From NCBI RefSeq assembly GCF_041625495.1, contig NZ_JBFJTH010000113.1:1-12516 (forward strand): DNA of 12,516 bases. Direction: 5' to 3'. Source of the stretch: Litorivivens sp041625495 (GTDB lineage: Bacteria; Pseudomonadota; Gammaproteobacteria; Pseudomonadales; Spongiibacteraceae). The notes beneath the pieces are model-generated. The model searched no databases. It was not told where the DNA came from and saw nothing but the letters and a program-made list of their open reading frames with translations. Positions 1 through 6,759 of the stretch are shown here, piece after piece. A program made the translations under genes and the position numbers. Positions within the stretch are counted from its first letter, which is position 1. Each line of letters begins with the position of its first letter.

Positions 1-1
1 C

Positions 2-547
2 TTGTTCCACCGTCTGAATGTGATCCGGATTCATAACCCCAGACTGACCGAGCGTCGCGAAGATATTCCGATGCTGATGAAGCATTTTTTCAAAAAAGCG
101 GCGACCGAACTCAATGTCGAGCCCAAGCGCCTGCGCCCGGAAGCCGAAGAATACCTTGGCAAACTGTCCTGGCCCGGCAACGTGCGCCAGCTGGAAAACA
201 CTTGCCGTTGGCTCACGGTCATGGCCTCCGGCCGCGACATTCATGTCAACGACCTGCCGCCTGAAATGCTGCAGCAGACTTCCAGCCCCACCGATGACGC
301 TCCCGGCGTGCCCAGCGTGCACTGGCAGGACAACCTGCGTCATTGGGCAGATCAGGAATTGCTATTGGGCCGAGACCGACTACTGGATCGCGCGGTCCCG
401 CAATTTGAGCGCATCATGATTGAAGCAGCCCTGCACTATACCCAGGGCCGAAGACGCGACGCATCCAACCTGCTGGGCTGGGGTCGCAATACACTGACCC
501 GGAAAATCAAGGAACTGGGAATGGGCGGGGATGACCCTGAGGATTGA
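2..547 (+). CDS. ntrC: Nitrogen regulation response regulator NtrC, C-terminal part (5' end outside window)
   Basis: This is the last 181 or so residues of NtrC (GlnG), the sigma-54-dependent activator of nitrogen-limitation genes. The reading frame is open at the left edge, so the receiver domain and the Walker A and B part of the AAA+ domain lie outside. The visible part starts with the LFHRLNVIRIHNPRLTERRE segment of the AAA+ domain. The C-terminal AAA+ subdomain follows, with the motif WPGNVRQLENTCRWLTVMA at about residues 57-75. A linker leads to a Fis-type helix-turn-helix near the end, with LLGWGRNTLTRKIKELGM at about 158-175, which is nearly identical to enterobacterial NtrC as I recall it. 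WGRNTLTRK and NTCRWLTVMA distinguish NtrC from other family members. The gene ends 24 bp from the convergent SDR gene. Its product is the expected activator of the torF-glnK-amtB promoter found here. Confidence 0.95.
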   Translation: MFHRLNVIRIHNPRLTERREDIPMLMKHFFKKAATELNVEPKRLRPEAEEYLGKLSWPGNVRQLENTCRWLTVMASGRDIHVNDLPPEMLQQTSSPTDDAPGVPSVHWQDNLRHWADQELLLGRDRLLDRAVPQFERIMIEAALHYTQGRRRDASNLLGWGRNTLTRKIKELGMGGDDPED

Positions 548-571
548 GCAGCGAATGCCTGACGTCCAACA

Positions 572-1429
572 TCAACCCTCAGGCGCCCGCGCGAGCACTT
601 CCGCATAGCCCACCCGGTAATCCGGATACGCAAACTCATAGCCACTGTCTCGCAAGCGCCGGTTACTGCCGCGCTTGCTGCCCGCCATATGGCGGTAGCC
701 ATGATCCACCTGATACGGCACACCCAACTGCTGGGCCAACCACTGGTGAACCTCGGCTATCGGCGCGGGATCATTATCAACGGCAAGATAACAACCTGCC
801 ACTGCCGCGCCCGCCTCACTTTGCTCAAGCACATGCCGAAGCACCCCCACACAGTCATCGCGATGAATCCGGTTACTGAAATGCGGCGGCTCCAGCGGTG
901 CGCATTGCCCCGCGCGAACCCGCTCGGCCAGACGCAAACTCTCGCCACCATAAATACCACCGAATCGCACGACCGTCGCGGGCAGCCCCGACGCCTGCAA
1001 CAGCTGCTCCGCAGCCAGCACGCTGCGGCCGCTGTAACTGGTCGGTGCCAGTTCGCTATTTTCATCAACCACCGAACCATCATTGTGGTGATACACGCTA
1101 GTACTCGACGCAAACAGCACCCTCTTCAACGCGCTTGTGTTTAAAGCTTGCAACACACCCTCAAAGCCAAGCTCAAAAACCGCCTTGTAGGCTTCAGCAC
1201 TGCGCGCGCCCGGCGTTAGCGTGACCAACACATAATCAGCCGCGACATCTCGCAATCCAGCGAATGTTTGCGGCGCGCGAAAATCTAGCGGCAGCGCTTC
1301 AAACCCTGGCGGCAGGGCCGCTACATTGCGGCGCGCGCCAACCACCCGCCAGCCCTTTGCCAAAAAGTGCTGCCCCAGTGCAGCACCTAATTGGCCGCAG
1401 CCAATCAACAATAAGGTTTTTTCCATCAT
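572..1429 (-). CDS. YeeZ-like SDR family NAD(P)-binding epimerase/oxidoreductase
   Basis: A 285-residue protein of the extended short-chain dehydrogenase/reductase (NAD-dependent epimerase) superfamily, closest in pattern to E. coli YeeZ, whose substrate is unknown. The N-terminal Rossmann fold has a GxGxxG dinucleotide motif, GCGQLG, at residues 10-15. A strand with FASSTSVY follows at 106-113, and FGGIYGG at 156-162. The C-terminal half has the GSKRGSNRRL and GYEFAYPDY segments typical of this subgroup. The usual YxxxK catalytic pair is not intact: Tyr132 is present but Ser136 stands where Lys is expected. I chose the ATG pair at 1429/1426 because the Rossmann strand starts straight after it. 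An upstream in-frame start at 1516 would add 29 residues of non-domain sequence. No clear ribosome binding site is visible. The gene is convergent with ntrC and divergent from recG, so it is probably monocistronic. The family call is firm; the reaction is unknown. Confidence 0.85.
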   Translation of the reverse strand: MMEKTLLLIGCGQLGAALGQHFLAKGWRVVGARRNVAALPPGFEALPLDFRAPQTFAGLRDVAADYVLVTLTPGARSAEAYKAVFELGFEGVLQALNTSALKRVLFASSTSVYHHNDGSVVDENSELAPTSYSGRSVLAAEQLLQASGLPATVVRFGGIYGGESLRLAERVRAGQCAPLEPPHFSNRIHRDDCVGVLRHVLEQSEAGAAVAGCYLAVDNDPAPIAEVHQWLAQQLGVPYQVDHGYRHMAGSKRGSNRRLRDSGYEFAYPDYRVGYAEVLARAPEG

Positions 1430-1565
1430 CAGTCTGTGGCCACAAAAGCAAAGGCCGTTACAATACGTCAGCGCAGGTGACCAGAGCAAACCTATAGCGC
1501 CGGGCGGGCTGCACATTCAGCCCAGGACACACAAACGGGACTGACAGCCCAAACGGGCAAGACAA

Positions 1566-1571
1566 AAGGAG
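1566..1571 (+). promoter_or_regulatory. Ribosome binding site of recG
   Basis: AAGGAG lies 7 bases before the TTG at 1579. It supports TTG as the real start of recG, since the alignable RecG N-terminus begins just after it and no ATG is better placed. Confidence 0.8.
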
Positions 1572-1578
1572 CCCCTGC

Positions 1579-3645
1579 TTGACGGATCTGCAGGCCATCG
1601 CCATCGAACAGCTCAAGGGGGTTGGCCCGCGCCTGCGTGAACGGCTCAACAACTACGGCGTGTACAGCGCCCAGGATCTGCTGTTTCATCTGCCACTGCG
1701 CTACCAGGATCGCACCCGAATAACACCTATTGGCGGGCTACAGCTGGGCGTCGACGCCGTCATCGAAGGGGAGGTCAAAGTCGCCGACATCACCTTCGGC
1801 AAACGACGCAGCCTGCTGTGTAAACTGCAGGACGGCACCGGACTGATCTCCCTGCGCTTCTTCCACTTTTCTGCGGCGCAGAAAAAACAGCTGCAGCCAG
1901 GCACCCGCCTGCGCTGTTATGGCGAACCTCGGCGTGGTGGCGCGGGGCTGGAAATTTACCACCCCGAGTACCAACTGCTTGACGAACAACACCCGGCTGA
2001 ACTCGATGATCGCCTGACACCGGTCTACCCCACCACAGAAGGCATCGGACAAAGCGTGTGGCGCAAACTCTGCCTGCAGGCACTTACATTACTGGAAAAT
2101 CATAAGCCGCAAGAATTGTTGAGCGAACACCCGTTGGCGCGCTTCCCGCTCAGTGATGCACTGCACTTCCTGCATCATCCGCCGCCCAAGGCCCGGCTGT
2201 CACTGTTGCGAGAAGGTCTGCACCCAGCCCAACGACGACTGGCATTCGAAGAACTGCTGGCACACAACCTGGCCATGCTAAAAACCCGACAACAAACTCA
2301 ACAACGCGGCGCTGTACCAATGCCTGCCAGTGTTCAGCTGCAGCGCGCCTTTCTTCAACAGTTAGGATTTCAACTCACTAACGCGCAGCAACGGGTCTGC
2401 GAGGAAATCGCTGCCGACCTTAGACTGGAGCGCCCCATGCTGCGACTGGTTCAAGGTGATGTCGGCAGCGGCAAAACCGTCGTCGCCGCCATGGCAGCGC
2501 TGCAAGTGATCGAACAGGGCTTCCAGGTAGCAGTAATGGCGCCAACAGAAATACTGGCCGAGCAGCACTATCTCAACTTCCAGCAGTGGTTTGCTCCGCT
2601 GGGTCTGGAAACCGGCTGGCTGGTAGGCAAATTGAAAGGCAAGGCGCGTCAGAAATCCCTTGCCACCATCGCCAATGGTGAGGCCCAACTGGTTATTGGC
2701 ACCCACGCCCTGTTTCAGGAAGACGTCATCTACCAACGGCTGGGGCTGGCGATTATCGATGAACAACACCGCTTTGGGGTACATCAGCGACTGGCACTCA
2801 CCCAGAAAGCGCGCCCGGAAGACGGCCACCCCCACCAACTGGTCATGACAGCCACCCCGATACCGCGCACCCTCGCCATGACCGCCTACGCTGATCTCGA
2901 CACCTCGATCATTGATGAGCTGCCACCCGGGCGCACGCCAGTAAACACCGTCGTTATCGACAATGCTCGCCGCAGCCAGATTATCGATCGCATAGCCCAT
3001 GTTTGTGCGAAGGGGCAGCAGGTGTACTGGGTCTGCACCCTGATAGAAGAATCCGAGGCCCTGCAGGCCCAGGCTGCCGAAGCGGTATTTGAAAACCTGC
3101 AAAAAGCCCTGCCCAACCTGCAGATAGCACTGGTGCACGGCCGTCAGAAACCGCAGGAAAAGGCCGATATCATGGCCGCCTTCAAGGCAGGAACCACGCA
3201 ATTACTGGTTGCCACCACCGTCATCGAGGTTGGCGTGGATGTCCCCAACGCCAGCCTCATGGTTATCGAAAACGCCGAACGCCTCGGCTTGTCCCAGCTG
3301 CATCAGCTGCGGGGCCGGGTGGGCCGGGGCGCCCTCGAAAGCCACTGCGTACTGTTATACCAATCACCTTTGTCACGCACCGGTCGCGAGCGATTGCGCG
3401 CACTGCGCGAGTCCAGCGATGGCTTTGTGATCGCAGAGAAAGATCTCATGCTGCGTGGTCCGGGAGAGATGCTTGGTACGCGCCAGACCGGATTGATGCA
3501 GTTTCGCATTGCCGACCTGCAGCGCGACGGTGATCTGCTGGAAGACGTCAGACAAAGCGCTGAATCCGTCGCGACGGACAAGAGGCTGAGCAGCGCCCTG
3601 ATAGATCGCTGGCTCGGCGAAAAAACCAACTACGCCGCCGTATAA
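1579..3645 (+). CDS. recG: ATP-dependent DNA helicase RecG
   Basis: Full-length RecG, 688 residues against 693 in E. coli. It is a double-strand DNA translocase that regresses stalled forks and remodels Holliday junctions and R-loops. The N-terminal wedge/OB region (about 1-270) carries LTPVYPTTEG. The helicase core has Walker A GDVGSGKT at 293-300, DEQH at 394-397 followed by RFGVHQR, TATPIPRTLAMTAYADLD from 424, and motif VI QLRGRVGRG at 576-584. The C-terminal GPGEMLGTRQTG belongs to the region that couples ATP use to translocation. No key motif is missing. The start is TTG with an AAGGAG box 7 bases upstream. The gene is divergent from the SDR gene, and its stop codon runs into the left arm of a long inverted repeat that probably ends its transcript. 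It is a single-gene unit within this window. Confidence 0.98.
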   Translation: MTDLQAIAIEQLKGVGPRLRERLNNYGVYSAQDLLFHLPLRYQDRTRITPIGGLQLGVDAVIEGEVKVADITFGKRRSLLCKLQDGTGLISLRFFHFSAAQKKQLQPGTRLRCYGEPRRGGAGLEIYHPEYQLLDEQHPAELDDRLTPVYPTTEGIGQSVWRKLCLQALTLLENHKPQELLSEHPLARFPLSDALHFLHHPPPKARLSLLREGLHPAQRRLAFEELLAHNLAMLKTRQQTQQRGAVPMPASVQLQRAFLQQLGFQLTNAQQRVCEEIAADLRLERPMLRLVQGDVGSGKTVVAAMAALQVIEQGFQVAVMAPTEILAEQHYLNFQQWFAPLGLETGWLVGKLKGKARQKSLATIANGEAQLVIGTHALFQEDVIYQRLGLAIIDEQHRFGVHQRLALTQKARPEDGHPHQLVMTATPIPRTLAMTAYADLDTSIIDELPPGRTPVNTVVIDNARRSQIIDRIAHVCAKGQQVYWVCTLIEESEALQAQAAEAVFENLQKALPNLQIALVHGRQKPQEKADIMAAFKAGTTQLLVATTVIEVGVDVPNASLMVIENAERLGLSQLHQLRGRVGRGALESHCVLLYQSPLSRTGRERLRALRESSDGFVIAEKDLMLRGPGEMLGTRQTGLMQFRIADLQRDGDLLEDVRQSAESVATDKRLSSALIDRWLGEKTNYAAV

Positions 3646-3711
3646 AACCGGGGTCGTAACGAGTATTTTTTGTACAGCCGGTTAAAAAATACTCGTTACG
3701 ACCCCGGTTTT
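3644..3711. repeat. 28-bp perfect inverted repeat, probable terminator or REP-like palindrome
   Basis: The arms at 3644-3671 and 3684-3711 are exact reverse complements over 28 bp, around a 12-base loop. The left arm starts within the recG stop codon. Each arm runs from A's through CCGGGG and TCGTAACGAGTA to six T's. The transcript of either strand would form a very stable hairpin with A's on the 5' side and a U-run on the 3' side, so it can serve as a bidirectional terminator between convergent recG and amtB. The stem is about twice the length of a normal intrinsic terminator. Its GGGGTCGTAACGAGTA core recalls the palindromes associated with REP-type transposases. That comparison is from memory and is only a suggestion. 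Confidence 0.9.
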
Positions 3712-3717
3712 TGTCAT

Positions 3718-3743
3718 AAAAAAAGGCGCCCGGAGGCGCCTTT
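3718..3743 (-). terminator. Intrinsic terminator of the torF-glnK-amtB operon
   Basis: On the minus strand a 9-bp perfect stem (AAAGGCGCC/GGCGCCTTT) with a 4-base loop is followed by a run of seven T's, starting 24 bases after the amtB stop codon. This is the classic arrangement of a rho-independent terminator reading leftward. Confidence 0.9.
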
Positions 3744-3766
3744 AATATTCACTAGCAGGGGGAGAC

Positions 3767-5008
3767 CTATTGCTGAGTGAATTCGGGGTAGGCTTCCATT
3801 CCGCACTCGGACAGATCCACACCTTCGTACTCTTCTTCCTCAGAGACGCGGATTCCGATAACAGCTTTCAGGATAGCCCAGGTGATCATGCTGGCAACAA
3901 AGACCCAACCGAAGATGGTTGCTGCACCAATGATCTGACCAGAGAAGCTAGAGCCATCGTTGGTAACCGGCACCAACAGCAGACCCAGCAGACCCACCAC
4001 ACCGTGGACTGAGATCGCACCGACCGGATCGTCGATTTTCATCTTGTCCAAGGTCAGGATAGAGAACACGACCAGTACGCCGCCCAATCCACCGAACAGG
4101 GTTGCCTGCAGAGCAGTAGGCGTTGAGGGCTCAGCAGTAATGGCTACCAGGCCAGCCAGCGCACCGTTCAGTGCCATCGTGAGGTCAGCCTTGCCAAACA
4201 GGATGCGAGCAACAATCAGCGCGCCAATCAGACCACCGGCCGCCGCAGCGTTGGTGTTCATGAAAACGATCGCTACAGAGTTGGCGCTTTCCACGCTGGC
4301 AGTTGCCAGAACCGAGCCACCGTTAAAGCCGAACCAGCCCAGCCACAGGATAAAGGTACCCAGCGTAGCCAACGGCAGGTTAGCACCGGGAATCGCGTTG
4401 ATCTGACCGTTTTTGCCGTATTTGCCCTTACGAGCGCCTAGCAGGATTACGCCTGCCAAAGCGGCAGCAGCACCCGCCATGTGAACGATACCGGAGCCAG
4501 CAAAGTCAGAGAAACCCAGGTCACCCAGTGTGTACATGCCAAATACCGGCATACCGCCCCAAGTCCAGGCACCTTCCATTGGATAGATGAAACCGGTCAT
4601 GACAACGGCAAACGCCAGGAAGGCCCACAGTTTCATACGCTCAGCAACTGCACCGGAGACAATTGACATCGCCGTGGCAACAAACACCACCTGGAAGAAA
4701 AAGTCTGAGGATGGCGCGTAGGTTGCAGGCTCTTCAGCACCGGCCACACCGTCGCCGACAATACCGTCGAGGAACAGGGTCAGCTCACCGCCGCCGTACA
4801 TGATGGAGTAGCCGCAGATCATGTACATGGTACAGGCGATCGCAAACAGGGCTACGTTCTTGGTCAGGATCTCGGTGGTGTTCTTGGAACGCACCAGACC
4901 GGCTTCGAGCATGGCGAAACCGGCTGCCATCCACATTACCAGCGCACCGCACACCAAAAAGTAAAAGGTGTCGAGTGCGTACTGCAGTTCAAATATTTGA
5001 TTTTCCAT
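3767..5008 (-). CDS. amtB: Ammonium transporter AmtB
   Basis: A 413-residue Amt/Rh/MEP-family inner-membrane channel with about eleven hydrophobic helices, which works as a trimer and takes up ammonium at low external supply. The twin pore histidines are present, His176 in SGIVHMAG and His335 in AISVHGVVG. The family signature DFAGSGIVHMAGAAAALAG begins at 168. An N-terminal segment with FAMLEAGLVRSKN (31-43) and the VSGAVAERMKLWAF segment (117-130) are also typical. The conserved cytoplasmic tail, which contacts PII, is present as GIRVSEEEEYEGVDLSECG (385-403). Unlike E. coli AmtB, there is no obvious cleavable signal peptide: the protein opens with a short hydrophilic stretch and a first helix from about residue 14. 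It is downstream of glnK by 111 bp and almost certainly co-transcribed. The GAGG box before ATG is rather distant (about 11 bases). Confidence 0.97.
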   Translation of the reverse strand: MENQIFELQYALDTFYFLVCGALVMWMAAGFAMLEAGLVRSKNTTEILTKNVALFAIACTMYMICGYSIMYGGGELTLFLDGIVGDGVAGAEEPATYAPSSDFFFQVVFVATAMSIVSGAVAERMKLWAFLAFAVVMTGFIYPMEGAWTWGGMPVFGMYTLGDLGFSDFAGSGIVHMAGAAAALAGVILLGARKGKYGKNGQINAIPGANLPLATLGTFILWLGWFGFNGGSVLATASVESANSVAIVFMNTNAAAAGGLIGALIVARILFGKADLTMALNGALAGLVAITAEPSTPTALQATLFGGLGGVLVVFSILTLDKMKIDDPVGAISVHGVVGLLGLLLVPVTNDGSSFSGQIIGAATIFGWVFVASMITWAILKAVIGIRVSEEEEYEGVDLSECGMEAYPEFTQQ

Positions 5009-5119
5009 GATTAAATAAACCTCGCAGGCTTGTTGAGGGTTTCAGCCTTCCGCCAAAGGCCAAATCCATTCCGGTCGCACTCCATTCGGGTGATAAACCG
5101 GCAATGAGCTTGCCCGTTT

Positions 5120-5458
5120 TTAAATTGCCTCTTCGCCGGTTTCGCCCGTACGAATACGGATGACTTGCTCCAGCGCAGATACAAAGATTTTGCCGTCACC
5201 GATCTTGCCGGTATTGGCTGATTTACTGATGGCTTCCAGGGTCTGCTCAACGGAACCGTCGGCAACCGCCACTTCGAGTTTTACCTTCGGCAGGAAGTCA
5301 ACAACGTACTCCGCGCCGCGATACAATTCGGTGTGACCTTTCTGACGGCCAAAGCCTTTCACTTCGGTGACAGTAATACCCTGCACACCAATGTCTGAAA
5401 GCGCCTCGCGCACATCATCAAGTTTGAAGGGTTTGATAATGGCTGTTATCAGTTTCAT
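5120..5458 (-). CDS. glnK: Nitrogen regulatory protein PII (GlnK/GlnB)
   Basis: A 112-residue PII signal protein, the normal family length. It forms trimers that bind ATP/ADP and 2-oxoglutarate, are uridylylated by GlnD, and plug AmtB when nitrogen is ample. It starts MKLITAIIKPFKLDDVREAL. The T-loop contains GHTELYRGAEY with the uridylylation residue Tyr51. The B-loop signature TGKIGDGKIFV is at 83-93, followed by the C-terminal VIRIRTGETGEEAI. The ATG at 5458 has a GAGGAG box 9 bases upstream. An in-frame start at 5497 would add 13 residues with no family match and is not used. I favour GlnK over GlnB because amtB lies directly downstream, but the two paralogues cannot be separated from sequence alone. 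The gene lies between torF and amtB in the nitrogen-controlled operon. Confidence 0.96.
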   Translation of the reverse strand: MKLITAIIKPFKLDDVREALSDIGVQGITVTEVKGFGRQKGHTELYRGAEYVVDFLPKVKLEVAVADGSVEQTLEAISKSANTGKIGDGKIFVSALEQVIRIRTGETGEEAI

Positions 5459-5527
5459 GAGACAAATCTCCTCTACACGGTGTATGGCTAACCACACACA
5501 CCCGGTTAGAAACTGGTTGGGTTAAAT

Positions 5528-5549
5528 CCGGCCGACGGTAGTCGGCCGG
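5528..5549 (-). terminator. Hairpin between torF and glnK (possible partial terminator or RNA-processing stem)
   Basis: CCGGCCGAC and GTCGGCCGG form a 9-bp perfect GC-rich stem with a 4-base loop, 16 bases after the torF stop codon. On the minus strand only ATTTAACC follows, not a proper T-run, so full termination is unlikely. It could protect the torF mRNA 3' end or reduce read-through into glnK-amtB. Confidence 0.6.
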
Positions 5550-5565
5550 GGTGTACTGCTACGTA

Positions 5566-6294
5566 TTAGTTCAGCGGGATGCTATAGGTAACGATAAACA
5601 GTGCGTCGTCATCCAAGGTGTAGTTCAAACCCTTGGCAGTGCTTCCGACTGTCGCCTTTTTACCCAACAATTCATCATCAGCGTCAACAATTTTGCTTAC
5701 CGCAAAGCTCAGGTTGTCGTTGAAAGCATACGTCAGATCAAGGTGAACGTAGTCATTGTCGTGCTTGGCGTTCTCTTCTTCTTCGCCGTCAGCCATTCCC
5801 ACCAGAGCACTGAACTTGCCCATGGTGTAGCTTAGGGTAGTGTAGGTAAAACCATCGTCAGACAAAGCATTAAAAGCATTGTTGCCCGATACGTTGTCAA
5901 AGTAATAAAGCTCCGCGCCGCCGAAAGAAAGCCCCAGATAGGCCTCTGTCAGGTCGTTGCCGCCGTCAAGTTGTGAGTTACCAGCGTAGTAGTAGCTAAG
6001 CGCACCCAGGTCGAGCCCCAGACCGCCAACTTCACCACTCCAGCCGCCGAAAAAGTTCACTTCGCCGCCACCACTCAAAGCGCTAGACGCCCAAATGCCC
6101 GCATAGAAGCCAGCCGTGCTGTATACCAGGTCACCGGATACGGCGCCTGTACCAAAGCCCTGATCTACGCCGCGAAAGACATAGATGTTTGACACAGCTG
6201 CACTGGCTTCAAGCTCAGCCATTGCAGGCGCCGCGCTTAATGCGATAGCAGCTGCAGTTGCACCAGAGGTAAGCAGAGTCTTTACTTTCTTCAT
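5566..6294 (-). CDS. TorF-family putative porin (TIGR02001-like outer-membrane protein)
   Basis: A 242-residue secreted beta-rich protein. A Sec signal peptide covers residues 1-26, with a Lys-rich start, a hydrophobic core and a likely cut after AMA. The mature part begins with LEASAAVSNIYVFRGVDQG, matching the N-terminal pattern of the TorF/gcw_chp family (SxxYxFRGxxQ). The rest alternates polar and aromatic residues, as in short outer-membrane beta-barrel strands, with an acidic loop (DGEEEENAKHDND) at about 169-181. It ends TYSIPLN, not the usual terminal aromatic of porins. The transport substrate of this family is not established. The ATG has a TGGAGA box about 8 bases upstream. It is the first gene after a sigma-54 promoter and precedes glnK-amtB on the same strand, which suggests a role in nitrogen-limited uptake across the outer membrane (inference). 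Confidence 0.85.
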   Translation of the reverse strand: MKKVKTLLTSGATAAAIALSAAPAMAELEASAAVSNIYVFRGVDQGFGTGAVSGDLVYSTAGFYAGIWASSALSGGGEVNFFGGWSGEVGGLGLDLGALSYYYAGNSQLDGGNDLTEAYLGLSFGGAELYYFDNVSGNNAFNALSDDGFTYTTLSYTMGKFSALVGMADGEEEENAKHDNDYVHLDLTYAFNDNLSFAVSKIVDADDELLGKKATVGSTAKGLNYTLDDDALFIVTYSIPLN

Positions 6295-6373
6295 GTGTGT
6301 TTCTCCACGTTGATGTTTCGATATTTCATTTTTTTGCTAGCACACAGTGATAGCTTTTTGTTTCCACGATAAA

Positions 6374-6389
6374 GCACAGCTCGTGCCAA
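6374..6389 (-). promoter_or_regulatory. Sigma-54 (-24/-12) promoter of torF-glnK-amtB
   Basis: Reading leftward, TTGGCACGAGCTGTGC has the sigma-54 hallmark GG-N10-GC with an exact TGGCAC -24 half. The -12 half, GTGC, differs from TTGC at one base. The predicted transcription start is near 6362, giving a leader of about 68 nt before the torF ATG. The spacing, position and downstream nitrogen genes together make this a strong call. Confidence 0.85.
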
Positions 6390-6391
6390 CA

Positions 6392-6413
6392 TGAAATATA
6401 TCCTTATATTTCA
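6392..6413. promoter_or_regulatory. Operator-like AT-rich palindrome next to the -24 element
   Basis: TGAAATATA and TATATTTCA are perfect 9-bp inverted arms separated by 4 bases, ending 3 bases before the -24 element (about -30 to -51). A further copy of the half-site, ATATTTCA on the plus strand, lies at 6321-6328 in the predicted leader. It could bind a dimeric repressor or a DNA-bending protein such as IHF. The regulator is unknown. Confidence 0.5.
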
Positions 6414-6465
6414 ATTGGTTATTGTTATTGCCATCACCTGACGGGCGCAAAGCCCGAGATCAGCA

Positions 6466-6511
6466 TGGCTAATTTCGGTGCATTCGCGCCCCTGCGCACC
6501 AAACTAGAACA
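6466..6511 (-). promoter_or_regulatory. Two weak NtrC-like sites upstream of the sigma-54 promoter
   Basis: Against the NtrC consensus TGCACC-N5-GGTGCA, 6466-6482 has one perfect half (TGCACC on the minus strand) and a poor second half, and 6495-6511 (CGCACC-N5-AGAACA on the plus strand) matches about 8 of 12. Their centres lie near -112 and -141 from the predicted start, about three helical turns apart. This resembles the paired NtrC enhancer of enteric glnA. Each site alone is weak. Confidence 0.4.
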
Positions 6512-6662
6512 AACACCAGAAGAAATCTAGAGTTCAGGCGAGGTATTTTTGCTAAAATATTGAATCAAAAGGATTAATTGTGTTTTTCAAGGGAAGAGAG
6601 TCCTCCGTGGCTCAGCCACTGAAAGACGCAGCGGCCGGAAATGTCGCACGCGGCCGCATGTA

Positions 6663-6679
6663 TGCACCAAAGTGGTGCC
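6663..6679. promoter_or_regulatory. NtrC binding site (near-consensus)
   Basis: TGCACCAAAGTGGTGCC matches the NtrC consensus TGCACC-N5-GGTGCA at 11 of 12 fixed positions. It is centred about 309 bp upstream of the predicted torF start. That is farther than the usual -100 to -150, but NtrC enhancers work at a distance by DNA looping. No other gene start in the window is better placed to use it. Confidence 0.75.
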
Positions 6680-6759
6680 ATGATCAGATTTTTAGGGGGT
6701 TAGCCTTTCCGTCTGCCGAATCAGTCCTCATTATTTTTATACAGCCTGATGTTGACGAA

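Larger units (their letters stand above)
6295..6759. other. 465-bp intergenic regulatory region
   Basis: No gene is convincing here. The left part (6295-6413) holds the torF leader, the sigma-54 promoter and the palindrome. The middle holds weak NtrC-like sites. At 6550-6558 there is a rightward extended -10 sequence (TGCTAAAAT) without a -35. It is followed by AAAAGGA and a GTG at 6580, opening a frame that runs antisense into the glycine-rich gene. Hairpins are seen at 6607-6619 (GTGGC-TCA-GCCAC) and 6631-6657 (7-bp arms GCGGCCG/CGGCCGC). The NtrC site follows at 6663. No strong terminator is visible for the leftward gene ending at 6760. Confidence 0.6.

Noticed and set aside
1430..1578. 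TACAAT at 1459-1464 as a -10 in the SDR-recG gap
   Set aside because: No acceptable -35 is found at the right spacing on either strand, so a promoter could not be supported.
2362..3201. 279-codon open frame on the minus strand
   Set aside because: It is fully antisense to the RecG helicase core and has no family features.
5009..5119. glnK-amtB gap as a terminator or separate sigma-54 promoter
   Set aside because: Only a 5-bp stem (5045-5060) is present, with no T-run and no GG-N10-GC match, so read-through to amtB is the simplest view.
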